Shown here: positions 51,075 to 59,727 of the stretch, piece after piece
Numbering within the stretch: position 1 is the stretch's first letter
Layout: each line of letters begins with the position of its first letter
Virus record (IMG/VR): IMGVR_UViG_3300042891_000711
Coordinates: 1-64,000 of that record
Direction: 5' to 3' (one strand)
Source: a virus
DNA: 64,000 bases
Program-made: the position numbers and the translations under genes
Notes under the pieces: model-generated
Databases searched by the model: none
Told to the model about the DNA's origin: nothing
The model's input: the letters and a program-made list of their open reading frames with translations, nothing else

Positions 51075-52421
51075 ATGAGTGTATACATGATAAATGCTAT
51101 TTTAGAAGAAGTTGCTAACGAACCTAGTAAGAATGCAAAAATTGCTATCCTTACCCAGCATAAAGACAATAAAGAACTACAAGAAGTTGTTCGTCTTGCC
51201 TATGACCCAACTGTAAACTTCTTTATTAAAAAAATTCCTCAATACGAAACTAAAATGCGCATTGACTTCATGACCATGTCCGAAGCATTTTCGTTATTAG
51301 AAACGTTAAGCACACGTAAAGTTACTGGTACTGCTGGTATTAATCAGCTTAAACTTATACTCGAATGTGTATCAGCAGACAATGCAAAAGTAATTGCTAA
51401 GGTTGTGGATCGCGACCTACGTGCTGGCTTCGGTGAGTCAACAGCAAACAAAGTATGGAAGAATTTAATTCCAGAGTTTCCGTATATGCGTTGCGCACTA
51501 CCAAAAGCTGCCAAGTTAGATGAGTTTAGTTGGACAGATGGCGTTTACAGTCAGCTCAAAGCTGATGGTATGTTTGCCAATGTAAATCATACAGAGGACG
51601 GTGAAGTACAAATTCTAAGTCGTGCAGGATCATTATTTCCACAGCAACACTTTGCACATTTAATTGCCGACGTACAAAAAACATTTCCTGTAGGCACACA
51701 GTCACACGGTGAATTATTAGTTAAACGTGATGGTACAGTGCTACCACGTCAAATTGGTAATGGTATCTTAAACAAGGTACAAAAAGGTGGCGATATCGGC
51801 CCAAACGATGAGATTGTATACCTAGTATGGGACCAAATAGCTCTAACTTCAGTAGTTTCTAAAGGTACTTATAATGTACCTTATCAACTTCGCTTTGCTG
51901 AATTAGCAACACAAACGATGCGAGCAGAATGTATTGAGCTTATCGATACACGCATTGTACATAATATGGAAGAAGCACTTGCTCACTATCGTGAAATGCT
52001 AGATGCAGGTATGGAAGGTACAATTATTAAAAACGCCCTAGGTATTTGGAAAGATACTACTAGCAAAGACCAAGTTAAGATGAAACTTGATATTGATGTT
52101 GATTTGGTTATTATGGGTTTTAATGCCGGCAATGGTAAAAATGAAGCAACGTTTGGTTCTATTGTTTGCCAATCAAGTGATGGCTTATTAGAAGTAAACA
52201 TCAGTGGCTTTACAGATGAAGTGCGTTTAGAAGTACATAATAATCGAGACCGACTACTTGGTACCATTGTCACAGTTAAAGGCAACAGCATTATGCCACC
52301 GACGGGTAATAACACAAAATACTCATTGTTCCTTCCACGATTTGCTGAATTTAGAACAGACAAGCAAGTAGCAGATGACTTAGACAAAGTTATCGAACAG
52401 TTTGACAATGCTATTAAATGA
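51075..52421 (+). CDS. ATP-dependent DNA ligase (T4 gp30-like)
   Basis: A 448-aa ligase. Motif I is YSQLKADGMFANVN (active-site Lys in KADG), with GELLVKRDG (motif III), EGTIIKN (motif IV) and QVKMKLDIDVDLVI (motif V). The N-terminal part (KVTGTAGINQLKLILECVSA) matches the DNA-binding region of T4-like ligases. It seals nicks in duplex DNA during replication. T4 gp30 is 487 aa. The next gene's ATG overlaps the stop. Confidence 0.93.
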   Translation: MSVYMINAILEEVANEPSKNAKIAILTQHKDNKELQEVVRLAYDPTVNFFIKKIPQYETKMRIDFMTMSEAFSLLETLSTRKVTGTAGINQLKLILECVSADNAKVIAKVVDRDLRAGFGESTANKVWKNLIPEFPYMRCALPKAAKLDEFSWTDGVYSQLKADGMFANVNHTEDGEVQILSRAGSLFPQQHFAHLIADVQKTFPVGTQSHGELLVKRDGTVLPRQIGNGILNKVQKGGDIGPNDEIVYLVWDQIALTSVVSKGTYNVPYQLRFAELATQTMRAECIELIDTRIVHNMEEALAHYREMLDAGMEGTIIKNALGIWKDTTSKDQVKMKLDIDVDLVIMGFNAGNGKNEATFGSIVCQSSDGLLEVNISGFTDEVRLEVHNNRDRLLGTIVTVKGNSIMPPTGNNTKYSLFLPRFAEFRTDKQVADDLDKVIEQFDNAIK

Positions 52422-52726
52422 TAGTAAAATTAATAAACTGGCTATCAAGGATATTACCTTTGACTAAAAATTATAAACTAGCGCAAGAAGCTAACAGGGG
52501 CACTGTCTACGGTGCTATGGTAGAAATTACTAAGAACCCACGCTTGTGGCGTAATAGTCCTGTGGGACGTGAGTATTGCCATTTCACAGAAGAAGGACGC
52601 GAGGTTATTGTAGACCTAATGCAGGATCTATTGCGCACTGTGGCTGTATTAGAACGTAAAGCTGTAGATCAACGAGCTAAAGAAATTACAATTGATATAT
52701 TAAAGGGAAAACATGAAACTGACTAA
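52418..52726 (+). CDS. Hypothetical protein, 102 aa
   Basis: Helical basic protein (NYKLAQEANRGTVYGAMVEI; HFTEEGREVIVDLMQDLLRT). No domain recognised. Overlaps the ligase stop and the next gene's start, so it is in the same operon and may support replication. Confidence 0.7.
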   Translation: MIVKLINWLSRILPLTKNYKLAQEANRGTVYGAMVEITKNPRLWRNSPVGREYCHFTEEGREVIVDLMQDLLRTVAVLERKAVDQRAKEITIDILKGKHETD

Positions 52727-52985
52727 AGAAGAATTGGTAGCAAAATTAAGAGACCGTGTATGCGAAGTAACATTTACTAAAGTAAACGGCGAAACTCGCA
52801 CTATGCCCTGTACCCTTAGAGCAGACCTTGTGCCTGCGTATGAGCGTAAAACACCGGTTAAAGAAGCCACTGAAAAGGAATCTGCTACACTTAGCGTATG
52901 GTGTATAGACAAACAGGCATGGCGCAGTTTCCGTGTAGATTCAGTAACTGACATTAAAATTCACCTTGAATTACACGGATTTTAA
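52713..52985 (+). CDS. WYL_2 (Sm-like) domain protein
   Basis: A 90-aa protein. EVTFTKVNGETRTMPCTL, then LSVWCIDKQAWRSFRVDSV are the signatures of the Sm-like beta-barrel family annotated as WYL_2 or DUF2693 in T4-like phages. Its role there is unknown, though a nucleic-acid link has been suggested by the fold. AAGGG precedes the ATG. Confidence 0.78.
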   Translation: MKLTKEELVAKLRDRVCEVTFTKVNGETRTMPCTLRADLVPAYERKTPVKEATEKESATLSVWCIDKQAWRSFRVDSVTDIKIHLELHGF

Positions 52986-52997
52986 CTAAAAGTTGAC

Positions 52998-54140
52998 ATG
53001 AAAAACTATTGCCGATTAATATTCCAAAATCTGTACGTAGAAAAAGTTAATACAACACAAAGTAAGTTAGGATTTTGTTGCAACAGTAAAACTACAGAAC
53101 CAGTCGACACTGTTACTTTTAATCATCCTACCCTCGAATCTGGTCGAAAGCATCTATTAGACACAGGTGAGTTGCCTTCTTCGTGTAGTTTATGTATTGA
53201 TAATGAACGTAACGGGTCTATATCAATGAGATTAAGTGCAAATAATAGTGATTATAAATCCGGTATAGAAACTAAATTAACTAATATCCAATATAATTGC
53301 GACACAGTATGTAATTTAAAATGCATTGTCTGTAGTGGCCAATACAGTTCGTCGTGGATTGAAGACGAAATTAAATTGGGTCGGCCTAATCGAATTCGAA
53401 TGATTCCGACTAAAAATAACGCATTAATATATAATTTAGATTTAAGTAATATTGTTTCGGTGTATTTTAATGGCGGCGAACCATTTATGTCATTAGACCA
53501 CATTAAATTTTTAACTCATTTGATCAATGTTAGTGATCCGAGTAAAATAACGGTATACTATAATACTAATGCAACTTGGCCAATAACTGAGGCAATGTTA
53601 GATGTATGGAATAAGTTTGAAACAATTGAGATAATGTGTAGTATAGATGGTATTGGTGAGGTGTTTGAATACGTTAGGTTTCCGGGAAATTGGAAAGAAG
53701 TTGAAAAAAATCTAATAGAGTTTAACCAAATCAACCAACCAAATATAAAAATTAGAATAACTCCTGCAATAGGTATTCATAATATATTATATATAGATCA
53801 ATTGCTATCATGGTGTAAAGAAAATAATTTTAAAACGTCGTTTGATAAAGATTTCACTGAGGTAAATACCGTCGGTGGTATATTCACGCTGCACAATTTC
53901 CCCAAAGAACACCATGATTATCTATTAGCTTACCTATCGTCAACTTGGTTAAATGATAAAAAACGTCAGCAGTTAATAGCAGCAATTACTCCACTTGCAG
54001 AACAAACTACCGATTGGATCGACCAATTAACACGGCTTGATAGGATTAGAGGAAATAATTGGAAAAAAAGTCTATCTAAACTATATAAGCTAAATTCCGA
54101 TTATTTTGATAAAATAATGGTTGACAACGTCATTAACTGA
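52998..54140 (+). CDS. Radical SAM protein with N-terminal cysteine pairs
   Basis: A 380-aa protein. FCCNSK and SCSLCID lie ahead of the radical SAM motif CNLKCIVC near residue 110; YFNGGEPFMSLDHIKFL is the GGE region. The arrangement equals those at 29942 and 39433. The base composition is more AT-rich than that of neighbouring genes, hinting at a recent arrival. Substrate unknown. Confidence 0.8.
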   Translation: MKNYCRLIFQNLYVEKVNTTQSKLGFCCNSKTTEPVDTVTFNHPTLESGRKHLLDTGELPSSCSLCIDNERNGSISMRLSANNSDYKSGIETKLTNIQYNCDTVCNLKCIVCSGQYSSSWIEDEIKLGRPNRIRMIPTKNNALIYNLDLSNIVSVYFNGGEPFMSLDHIKFLTHLINVSDPSKITVYYNTNATWPITEAMLDVWNKFETIEIMCSIDGIGEVFEYVRFPGNWKEVEKNLIEFNQINQPNIKIRITPAIGIHNILYIDQLLSWCKENNFKTSFDKDFTEVNTVGGIFTLHNFPKEHHDYLLAYLSSTWLNDKKRQQLIAAITPLAEQTTDWIDQLTRLDRIRGNNWKKSLSKLYKLNSDYFDKIMVDNVIN

Positions 54141-54149
54141 GTATATAAT
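54121..54149 (+). promoter_or_regulatory. Sigma70-type promoter
   Basis: TTGACA (54121), 17-bp spacer, TATAAT (54144), 57 bases before the winged-helix-like gene. It overlaps the end of the radical SAM gene. Confidence 0.8.
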
Positions 54150-54206
54150 ATACACATGCTTAGAAATTAAGCAAAACTTTTATTAATCGTTATGGAGAAG
54201 TAAACA

Positions 54207-54455
54207 ATGGCAAATTTAGCTAAAGTAACAAATCAAGTAGCATTCTTAGAAAAATACCTACGCGGTACAGGTAAAACATTAACAGCGGCTCAAGCATCTG
54301 CTAACTACGGTATCAAAAATTTACCAGCTCGTATGTCAGAGTTCCGTAAATGCGGTCTGGTAGTTAAAACAGAAGTAAACACCACAGGCAAAACTGCTTA
54401 CGCTGTTACTGCTCGTGATGTTAATGGTTCACGTGCTCGTGCTTTTATTGCTTAA
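54207..54455 (+). CDS. Small winged-helix-like protein, 82 aa
   Basis: FLEKYLRGTGKTLTAAQASA, NYGIKNLPARMSEFRKCGLV and VNTTGKTAYAVT resemble a compact winged helix-turn-helix: helix, turn, recognition helix, wing hairpin. Related small proteins in T4-like phages are thought to bind DNA. It has its own early promoter and strong terminator, so it may be an abundant regulator. GGAGAAG precedes the ATG. Confidence 0.72.
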   Translation: MANLAKVTNQVAFLEKYLRGTGKTLTAAQASANYGIKNLPARMSEFRKCGLVVKTEVNTTGKTAYAVTARDVNGSRARAFIA

Positions 54456-54480
54456 TTAAGCGATAGAAGTTGTAACCATA

Positions 54481-54506
54481 AAAAAGCCGCGTAATGCGGC
54501 TTTTTT
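54481..54506 (+). terminator. Bidirectional Rho-independent terminator
   Basis: Perfect 10-bp stem AAAAAGCCGC / GCGGCTTTTT with GTAAT loop between converging genes; works on both strands. Confidence 0.9.
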
Positions 54507-54508
54507 GT

Positions 54509-55042
54509 TTATACTGTTGGTAGTTCGGATTTGTTTATCTGTACATCGTCGACATAAAATTCTTCAACTATTGTATTGTTAAGAGATGCCGCAAGAGCAA
54601 TTACTGCATCTAACCGTTCACGATATTCTACATTGTATTGATAAGATAATTCTTCAACATCATTATATGTGTGTATAACTGTATATGTTAGGGAAAATGG
54701 ATTATAGTTTGGTTTTGTATCTTTAAATTTTACATTGTTTAAAAAATTGTCAATTACATTGCTGCCGTAGTCTAAATATTCATCGGTTTGATTAATTGAA
54801 TTAATTGATATAGCATTAGTAGAACGACTGAGTAACCATTCTTTTATGTCCGGGCGTAATTCATCGATTCTGTCAGAAATTTCCTGCCATGTAATTTGTT
54901 CAGCGTAATGGCACGAACAATCAATAGTTTGGTCGGTTATTGGTGCAACAGATATTGGGTACATTCCTCGTTCGGAATTTTCAACCCAGAAAACGTCATT
55001 TAATGTTGGTCTTGAAGCGATAAGTTTATATACTGCTGACAT
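54509..55042 (-). CDS. Hypothetical protein, 177 aa
   Basis: Soluble minus-strand protein with a Cys-x-Cys-His segment (IDCSCHYAEQITW), an acidic middle and VIHTYNDVEELSYQYNVEYR. AGGAAG precedes the ATG and GATAAATA stands 21 bases upstream, suggesting late expression. I do not recognise it. Confidence 0.7.
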   Translation of the reverse strand: MSAVYKLIASRPTLNDVFWVENSERGMYPISVAPITDQTIDCSCHYAEQITWQEISDRIDELRPDIKEWLLSRSTNAISINSINQTDEYLDYGSNVIDNFLNNVKFKDTKPNYNPFSLTYTVIHTYNDVEELSYQYNVEYRERLDAVIALAASLNNTIVEEFYVDDVQINKSELPTV

Positions 55043-55062
55043 TGTATTCTTCCTATTTTAAT

Positions 55063-55070
55063 TATTTATC
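55063..55070 (-). promoter_or_regulatory. Late-promoter-like motif GATAAATA (minus)
   Basis: Upstream of the minus-strand gene ending at 54509; lies back to back with the plus-strand promoter at 55077. Confidence 0.4.
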
Positions 55071-55076
55071 TTTTGC

Positions 55077-55105
55077 TTGACTTTGGGATGAATTTATAGT
55101 ATAAT
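55077..55105 (+). promoter_or_regulatory. Sigma70-type promoter of the endolysin gene
   Basis: TTGACT (55077), 17-bp spacer, TATAAT (55100), 32 bases before the start. Confidence 0.8.
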
Positions 55106-55136
55106 ACACTTGTTTTAAACATTAGAGAAAGCGTAT

Positions 55137-55706
55137 ATGATTAAACGTGGCCTAATTTACTTTATTATTGCAGGTGTGCTATACATATTATTTGTGCAGG
55201 ATCAACGTATGGATCGAATGGAAGAACATGTATTCGAAATACATGATGATGTTGAAATAATCAAGGAAGCAGTGTTAGAACGCAGTGCAAGTAGAATTAA
55301 CTATACTCCGCGAGAGTTTGAATGTTTGGTTCGTAATATATACTACGAAGCTGGTGTTGAAAGTGACCTGGGCAAGTATGCAGTTGCACAGGTAACACTT
55401 AACCGTAAGAAATCAGGTTATTGGGGTAAGAATATATGCAACGTTGTATATTCAAAAGCACAGTTTTCGTGGACTAAAGTTAAAGAACGTGCATGGACTA
55501 GACCTAAAGATGCAACGTGGACTCGCAGTAGAGAAATTGCAAGCCAGGTATTAAATAATGGAGTTAGAGTAAAACCATTAAAGAAAGCCTTGTTCTACCA
55601 CGCAGACTATGTTAGACCAGACTGGCGTGACAAAGGTAAACGAGTAGCAAAGATAGGGCAACATATTTTTTATACACAAGCAAAAGGAAATTCAATTAAA
55701 CTATGA
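55137..55706 (+). CDS. SleB-type cell-wall hydrolase with signal anchor
   Basis: A 189-aa protein. Residues 5-20 (GLIYFIIAGVLYILFV) form an N-terminal membrane anchor; a coiled linker follows; from about 60 the Hydrolase_2 (SleB) domain runs: EFECLVRNIYYEAGVESDLG (catalytic Glu), VAQVTLNRKKSGYWGKNICN, VVYSKAQFSWTK, and ALFYHADYVRPDW. SleB-family enzymes cut glycan strands. In phages it serves as a signal-anchor endolysin or a virion hydrolase. AGAGAAAGCG precedes the ATG. Confidence 0.88.
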   Translation: MIKRGLIYFIIAGVLYILFVQDQRMDRMEEHVFEIHDDVEIIKEAVLERSASRINYTPREFECLVRNIYYEAGVESDLGKYAVAQVTLNRKKSGYWGKNICNVVYSKAQFSWTKVKERAWTRPKDATWTRSREIASQVLNNGVRVKPLKKALFYHADYVRPDWRDKGKRVAKIGQHIFYTQAKGNSIKL

Positions 55707-56140
55707 AATACTTCAGTTACGGAATGAATACTAATCTAACACAAATGGCTCGCCGCTGTCCACAGGCAGTGAGTTTAGGGGCCGCAGTATTACCAGGCTT
55801 CCGCTTTGAGTTTAAATCATTTGCCACTGTAGTTGCTGATTATACTAGTGATGCAGTTGGAGTAGTTTGGGAAATCTCAGATGACTGCGAGGATGCCTTA
55901 GACATATTAGAAGGCTACCCTGTTTACTACACTAAACAAATAGTTACAGTGTTGATTGATGGTACCTTGCATACTGCTATGACCTACTTAATGTACCCGG
56001 ATGAACAACTTAGCTTACCAAGTAACAGTTATTATAATATGGTAGCAGATGGTTATGAGGACCATGGCATTAGTTTGGTTCAACTCGAAGATGCTGTTGA
56101 CCGTGTTCATATGATGTATGGTGAAGCATATTGCAGTTGA
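55703..56140 (+). CDS. Gamma-glutamylcyclotransferase-like protein
   Basis: A 145-aa protein of the AIG2/GGCT fold. YFSYGMNTNLTQMARRCP is the substrate loop, GVVWEISDDCEDALDILEGY contains the catalytic Glu in LEGYPVYY. GGCT-like enzymes release 5-oxoproline from gamma-glutamyl amines. In phages they are frequent and of unknown role. The ATG overlaps the endolysin stop. Confidence 0.82.
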   Translation: MKYFSYGMNTNLTQMARRCPQAVSLGAAVLPGFRFEFKSFATVVADYTSDAVGVVWEISDDCEDALDILEGYPVYYTKQIVTVLIDGTLHTAMTYLMYPDEQLSLPSNSYYNMVADGYEDHGISLVQLEDAVDRVHMMYGEAYCS

Positions 56141-56165
56141 CAACATCGGCTGTTTAGTGTATAAT
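56137..56165 (+). promoter_or_regulatory. Sigma70-type promoter
   Basis: TTGACA (56137), 17-bp spacer, TATAAT (56160), 34 bases before the next gene. Confidence 0.8.
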
Positions 56166-56198
56166 ATAAAACATAAACTAGTGTAATGGAGAATATGT

Positions 56199-56900
56199 AT
56201 GGCCACTGAGCAAGAAAAAGAAGAATTATTGCAGACACTTAAATTTACACCTCGTACTTATCGTGTGGAAATTTGGGGCCGTGGGGGTGAAATTTACTGG
56301 GGTAAAGTTGACCGTAAGATCTACGATTTCTTTAAAGAAAAAGAGATTGATATCGAACAGTATGCTGGTAGTTGGGAAGAACGTATGTGGGACGATGTTC
56401 CATTTGATATGCGTCCATTTGACCCGGGCAGTCCGTACGAATGTGATGATGTACATACCAGTGGTGCTACATTTGATGACTCTAGCACCATCGTAGTCTA
56501 TGATGAAACTGGTGCAGAGGTTTGGACTAGTACCTTAGGGCAAGATGCACTGTCCGACAATGGTGCTGAATGTGACTGTATCGATGAAAAGTATATCAGT
56601 GACTATCCTGCGGGTACTGTAGTGTTCTATGGTGCCCAGGGTGAAAAAGGTACGTTCTTTGGCAATGATTTTGAGCTTAAATCTCCGTTTGATCCTAACA
56701 AACTACGTGTACTCTATGAAGACATGGATGGTTGGGAAATTACCACCGGCGTGCAATATGATGGTGAAGACATCGATGGTAACGACTACGATACTACAGG
56801 TAAGTGGGGTGAAAACAAGTGGATTATTGTAGGTGGCGAACCAATCTATCAAGGTGTGGAACGTGATGAAGATGACTACAGTGACGAGGAAGAGGATTAG
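56199..56900 (+). CDS. Acidic hypothetical protein, 233 aa
   Basis: Strongly acidic protein ending in a run of Asp/Glu. EIWGRGGEIYWGKVDRKIYD opens a beta-rich domain; AGTVVFYGAQGEKGTFFGND is a second one. DNA-mimic or protein-binding roles are conceivable from the charge but there is no further support. GGAG precedes the ATG. Proteins of this pattern occur in marine myophages. Confidence 0.72.
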   Translation: MATEQEKEELLQTLKFTPRTYRVEIWGRGGEIYWGKVDRKIYDFFKEKEIDIEQYAGSWEERMWDDVPFDMRPFDPGSPYECDDVHTSGATFDDSSTIVVYDETGAEVWTSTLGQDALSDNGAECDCIDEKYISDYPAGTVVFYGAQGEKGTFFGNDFELKSPFDPNKLRVLYEDMDGWEITTGVQYDGEDIDGNDYDTTGKWGENKWIIVGGEPIYQGVERDEDDYSDEEED

Positions 56901-56904
56901 TATA

Positions 56905-57057
56905 ATGGATTATTTATTATTAGCAATAGCAGTACTCACAGCAATAGGACTAGGATTAGTTTATTTGGTTTTTGAAACTAATGTCGCCGGCTCGGGTACT
57001 AGTTGTACAGGTAATTGCAATCAAGGCCGTAACTGTAATTGCAAGGGTTACAAGTAG
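56905..57057 (+). CDS. Membrane-anchored Cys-rich peptide, 50 aa
   Basis: One hydrophobic helix (YLLLAIAVLTAIGLGLVYLV) followed by a tail with five cysteines (SCTGNCNQGRNCNCKGYK). The CTGNCNQGRxCxC tail recurs in phage small proteins and may bind metal or form disulfides. It starts 4 bases after the previous stop and the next gene's GTG overlaps its TAG. Confidence 0.75.
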   Translation: MDYLLLAIAVLTAIGLGLVYLVFETNVAGSGTSCTGNCNQGRNCNCKGYK

Positions 57058-57437
57058 TGGCAACAGTATATCCGGGCTATCGTTCAACACCTACTACAAG
57101 TAATATCACCTTAGGTAGTGGTGGTGCCGGCACAAGTACTGTTAGTGTAACTGGAGCAGGCGGTAGTGGTGGTGTATTAATGGCTGGTAGTGCTGGTACT
57201 AATTGGACTACTGCGGCTAAAACAACGATGCAGGGACAACTACAGTTAGACGGCGCCAACCCAGATATTATGATTGGTGGAAAAAGTATGGTAACATGGA
57301 TGCAAAAAGTAGAGCAACGTCTTAGCATACTCGAACCCAAACCAGAATTACTGGCCAAATACGAAGCACTACAACAGGCATACGACCATTACAAAACACT
57401 CGAAGCATTACTACACGGAACAGAAAATGATTCATAA
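57057..57437 (+). CDS. Small structural-type protein, 126 aa
   Basis: GTG start overlapping the previous stop. N-terminal Gly/Ser/Thr-rich beta part (TVSVTGAGGSGGVLMAG), then DIMIGGKSMVTWMQKVEQRL and a C-terminal coiled coil rich in Glu, Leu and Tyr. The coiled coil with the preceding ILEPKPELLAKYEAL motif resembles small virion-associated proteins of myophages. Confidence 0.65.
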   Translation: MATVYPGYRSTPTTSNITLGSGGAGTSTVSVTGAGGSGGVLMAGSAGTNWTTAAKTTMQGQLQLDGANPDIMIGGKSMVTWMQKVEQRLSILEPKPELLAKYEALQQAYDHYKTLEALLHGTENDS

Positions 57438-57606
57438 GATTGATATATACAGTGATGTTGCTCGTACTGCAAAGTGTATTGATTGGTGTAATAAGAACTT
57501 AAATAACAATGAGTGGGATTTAAAATTACTGTCAATGGCTCCACTGCATTACGCATTTGAATTTAAAGATCCACAGATACATTTAATGGCAGTTATGGCA
57601 CACTAG
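57427..57606 (+). CDS. Hypothetical protein, 59 aa
   Basis: Starts MIHKIDIYSDVARTAKCIDW, with two cysteines near residues 17-21 and a C-terminal FEFKDPQIHLMAVMAH. Overlaps the previous gene by 11 bases. Similar short proteins occur in T4-like phages; role unknown. Confidence 0.65.
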   Translation: MIHKIDIYSDVARTAKCIDWCNKNLNNNEWDLKLLSMAPLHYAFEFKDPQIHLMAVMAH

Positions 57607-57614
57607 GGAATAAA

Positions 57615-58439
57615 ATGAGAAACTATTGGACTTGTAGTAAATTTGCTGATTGGCTACGCGGCACTCCTAAATTAGATGCTGGCACAAGCGAGGAATGGAA
57701 CAAGTGGAATAAGGATGCTAAGTCAGCACACCCATTCCGTTTTTGGTTAGCAGAAGAAGCACTAAGTGATCTAGACGATGCGTGGAATTATATTCCCGGC
57801 AAGATTAACGATGTACGCTATTATATCGATAATCGTTTTCTATCAAAAACACACGCACTAACCAGTCGTTTGAGTAAAGGGCAATGGCATGAATTTGAAG
57901 AACGCTTGCTACATAGCATATTCGATACATTTGTGGACTTTATTGAAATTGACACTGCGTGGAATCACTGTATGTGGAATGACGACGCACAGAAAAAATT
58001 CAATATGCCTTGGTGGAGGGGACAATGGTATACTCGTTGGTTCCGGCGCTGGCGTTGTGCTGACGCAGCTATAGCTCACCTAGAATGGGAAATGACTTTA
58101 AAGTATGATGACAACTGGATAAAGAAAACTGATCCATTATACGGTACCTTTACACCACAGGCAGAAGCCGCTAAAGAGAAATGGGCCTTGTACTACTGGT
58201 GGAAACATGTTCGTCCGCAACGTGCTGATGCATATGACTACTGTGGCTGGACACAATACTGCGAAGACACTAGAGCTAAAGATGGAGATGATTGGCTGTT
58301 TGGTAAAGAAAGCAAAAAAGATAAAAAACGCAGTAAGGCTATCTTAGATGCCATGGATCGTCTTGAACAGCAGTATGACGCAGAAGATGAAGTTATGTTA
58401 ATTCGTTTAGTTAAATTAAGGAAATCGCTATGGACTTAA
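57615..58439 (+). CDS. Trp-rich hypothetical protein, 274 aa
   Basis: Unusually rich in Trp (over 20), Tyr and Asp, with a basic Lys patch near the end (KESKKDKKRSKAI). MRNYWTCSKFADWLRG at the start and WWRGQWYTRWFRRWRCADA in the centre are the marked features. No known domain. The type is conserved in T4-like phages as far as I recall, perhaps a host takeover factor. The next gene overlaps by 10 bases. Confidence 0.72.
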   Translation: MRNYWTCSKFADWLRGTPKLDAGTSEEWNKWNKDAKSAHPFRFWLAEEALSDLDDAWNYIPGKINDVRYYIDNRFLSKTHALTSRLSKGQWHEFEERLLHSIFDTFVDFIEIDTAWNHCMWNDDAQKKFNMPWWRGQWYTRWFRRWRCADAAIAHLEWEMTLKYDDNWIKKTDPLYGTFTPQAEAAKEKWALYYWWKHVRPQRADAYDYCGWTQYCEDTRAKDGDDWLFGKESKKDKKRSKAILDAMDRLEQQYDAEDEVMLIRLVKLRKSLWT

Positions 58440-58741
58440 TGATATCAATATTTAATATAATAATAACAGGATATATTACATTTTGTGTATTGTTTACAAC
58501 ATTCTTTATTGTTAAATTTTATTCTAACTATCGAAAAGAAATTACTAAGATCAAATCTCCAGACCAACCCGATATTTCAGCAGTTAAATTAGTTAGTGTT
58601 GAAGTTGTCGAGAATCGAGTAATGATGTATGATGCTGTAACACACGCATTTATCTGTCAGGCGGATACAGAAGAAGCACTGTGGGCCACAGCTGAAGCAA
58701 TGTTTCCGGGCAAATCATTACTGCGTTATGTTAGCACTTGA
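58430..58741 (+). CDS. Membrane protein, 103 aa
   Basis: N-terminal membrane helix (MISIFNIIITGYITFCVLFT) followed by a soluble part with VSVEVVENRVMMYDAVTH and DTEEALWATAEAMFPG, which looks like a small beta-alpha domain. Overlaps the previous gene and ends at the next promoter. Function unknown. Confidence 0.7.
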   Translation: MDLMISIFNIIITGYITFCVLFTTFFIVKFYSNYRKEITKIKSPDQPDISAVKLVSVEVVENRVMMYDAVTHAFICQADTEEALWATAEAMFPGKSLLRYVST

Positions 58742-58766
58742 CAAATAACTAAATTTACTGTATAAT
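58738..58766 (+). promoter_or_regulatory. Sigma70-type promoter
   Basis: TTGACA (58738), 17-bp spacer, TATAAT (58761), 33 bases before the next gene. Confidence 0.8.
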
Positions 58767-58798
58767 ACTTGTATTGATAATTAAGAAAGGTACTAATT

Positions 58799-59002
58799 AT
58801 GAGCACACCTGTGTATATGGATATTGAACAAGCATATAGCATTGTACAGTGGGCAGGCGAAGCGTACGGACATCGCAATCTTTGGGGTGCATTAGATAGC
58901 ATGGAAAAGAATTGGGACGATCTAGACAAACAAGAGCGCACTGCCTATAACATGATTAAGAAAGACTTAATTGCAACTACTAGTACTGGCGCAGAAGGAT
59001 AG
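58799..59002 (+). CDS. Hypothetical protein, 67 aa
   Basis: Helical small protein (DIEQAYSIVQWAGEAYGHRN; WDDLDKQERTAYNMIKKDL). First gene of an early-type unit. No family recognised. Confidence 0.7.
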   Translation: MSTPVYMDIEQAYSIVQWAGEAYGHRNLWGALDSMEKNWDDLDKQERTAYNMIKKDLIATTSTGAEG

Positions 59003-59006
59003 TTAA

Positions 59007-59399
59007 ATGAGTATGCACATGGAAAAAGCATATCTTACCACAACAGGTAAGAAGAAAGGCAAGGAAAAATTCCGTACTGCCGCACATGCACAAAGGGCTC
59101 GTATGAACGAAGAATCGTGGAAAGAATTACAAAAGCGTTGGGGCATCGAGCAAGAAGAAAAGAAACGCAATCGTGCGCTTAAGGCACCTGCTTACAAACC
59201 TTCAGAACCTTACCGTAGGGATACTGGCCCACGTATCGCTAGTTTAGAAACAACTGGACCAGGTGTTTGTACTCGTCCAGCAGATAAAGTCTATACTGGC
59301 ACAGCAATGATTGGCATTGGGCAACTACACAAGTCAAATGCTATTCCTGTATTCAGTCAAGAAGATGCTGTTGATATTAGTAAAATGCGGAGAGGGTAA
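59007..59399 (+). CDS. Basic hypothetical protein, 130 aa
   Basis: Highly basic, with a Lys/Arg-rich first half (TTGKKKGKEKFRTAAHAQRA), pointing to nucleic-acid or ribosome binding, and a Pro/Gly-rich second half. The stop overlaps the next start. Function unknown. Confidence 0.68.
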   Translation: MSMHMEKAYLTTTGKKKGKEKFRTAAHAQRARMNEESWKELQKRWGIEQEEKKRNRALKAPAYKPSEPYRRDTGPRIASLETTGPGVCTRPADKVYTGTAMIGIGQLHKSNAIPVFSQEDAVDISKMRRG

Positions 59400-59530
59400 T
59401 GACAGAAGATAAAGAATTAAAACTTGTCTGTCAGAGAAATGCAACAAGAATCGGTGACACTGAATATTATCGAGTAGAGCAAGCCCTTAATGAATTGTTT
59501 TATACAGTTAAAATCGTTAAATTTTGTTAA
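59399..59530 (+). CDS. Hypothetical peptide, 43 aa
   Basis: Starts in the TAATG overlap with the preceding gene: MTEDKELKLVCQRNATRIGD, then a short helix and VKIVKFC. AGAGGG lies just before the start. Probably translated by coupling. Role unknown. Confidence 0.6.
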   Translation: MTEDKELKLVCQRNATRIGDTEYYRVEQALNELFYTVKIVKFC

Positions 59531-59544
59531 AAGATGGAAGTATA

Positions 59545-59727
59545 ATGAAAAAGTTTATTGGGTGTGTAGTAAGTCGAGTGTTGTATTGGTTAGGTGATTT
59601 AGTGAGTAAACCAATGGATAGGTTTGATTGGGCGTGGTTATACCCGTTATACAATCGTTTAATGATTAGTAGTTTACTAGTACAGGATTGGGCAAGGAAT
59701 ACTACACCGTGGTCTATAAACAAGTGA
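59545..59727 (+). CDS. Hypothetical protein, 60 aa
   Basis: Contains hydrophobic and aromatic helices (CVVSRVLYWLGDLVSKPMDR; AWLYPLYNRLMISSLLV), amphipathic and likely membrane-associated. GGAAG precedes the ATG; the TGA overlaps the next ATG. The same pattern is known from myophage small genes. Confidence 0.68.
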   Translation: MKKFIGCVVSRVLYWLGDLVSKPMDRFDWAWLYPLYNRLMISSLLVQDWARNTTPWSINK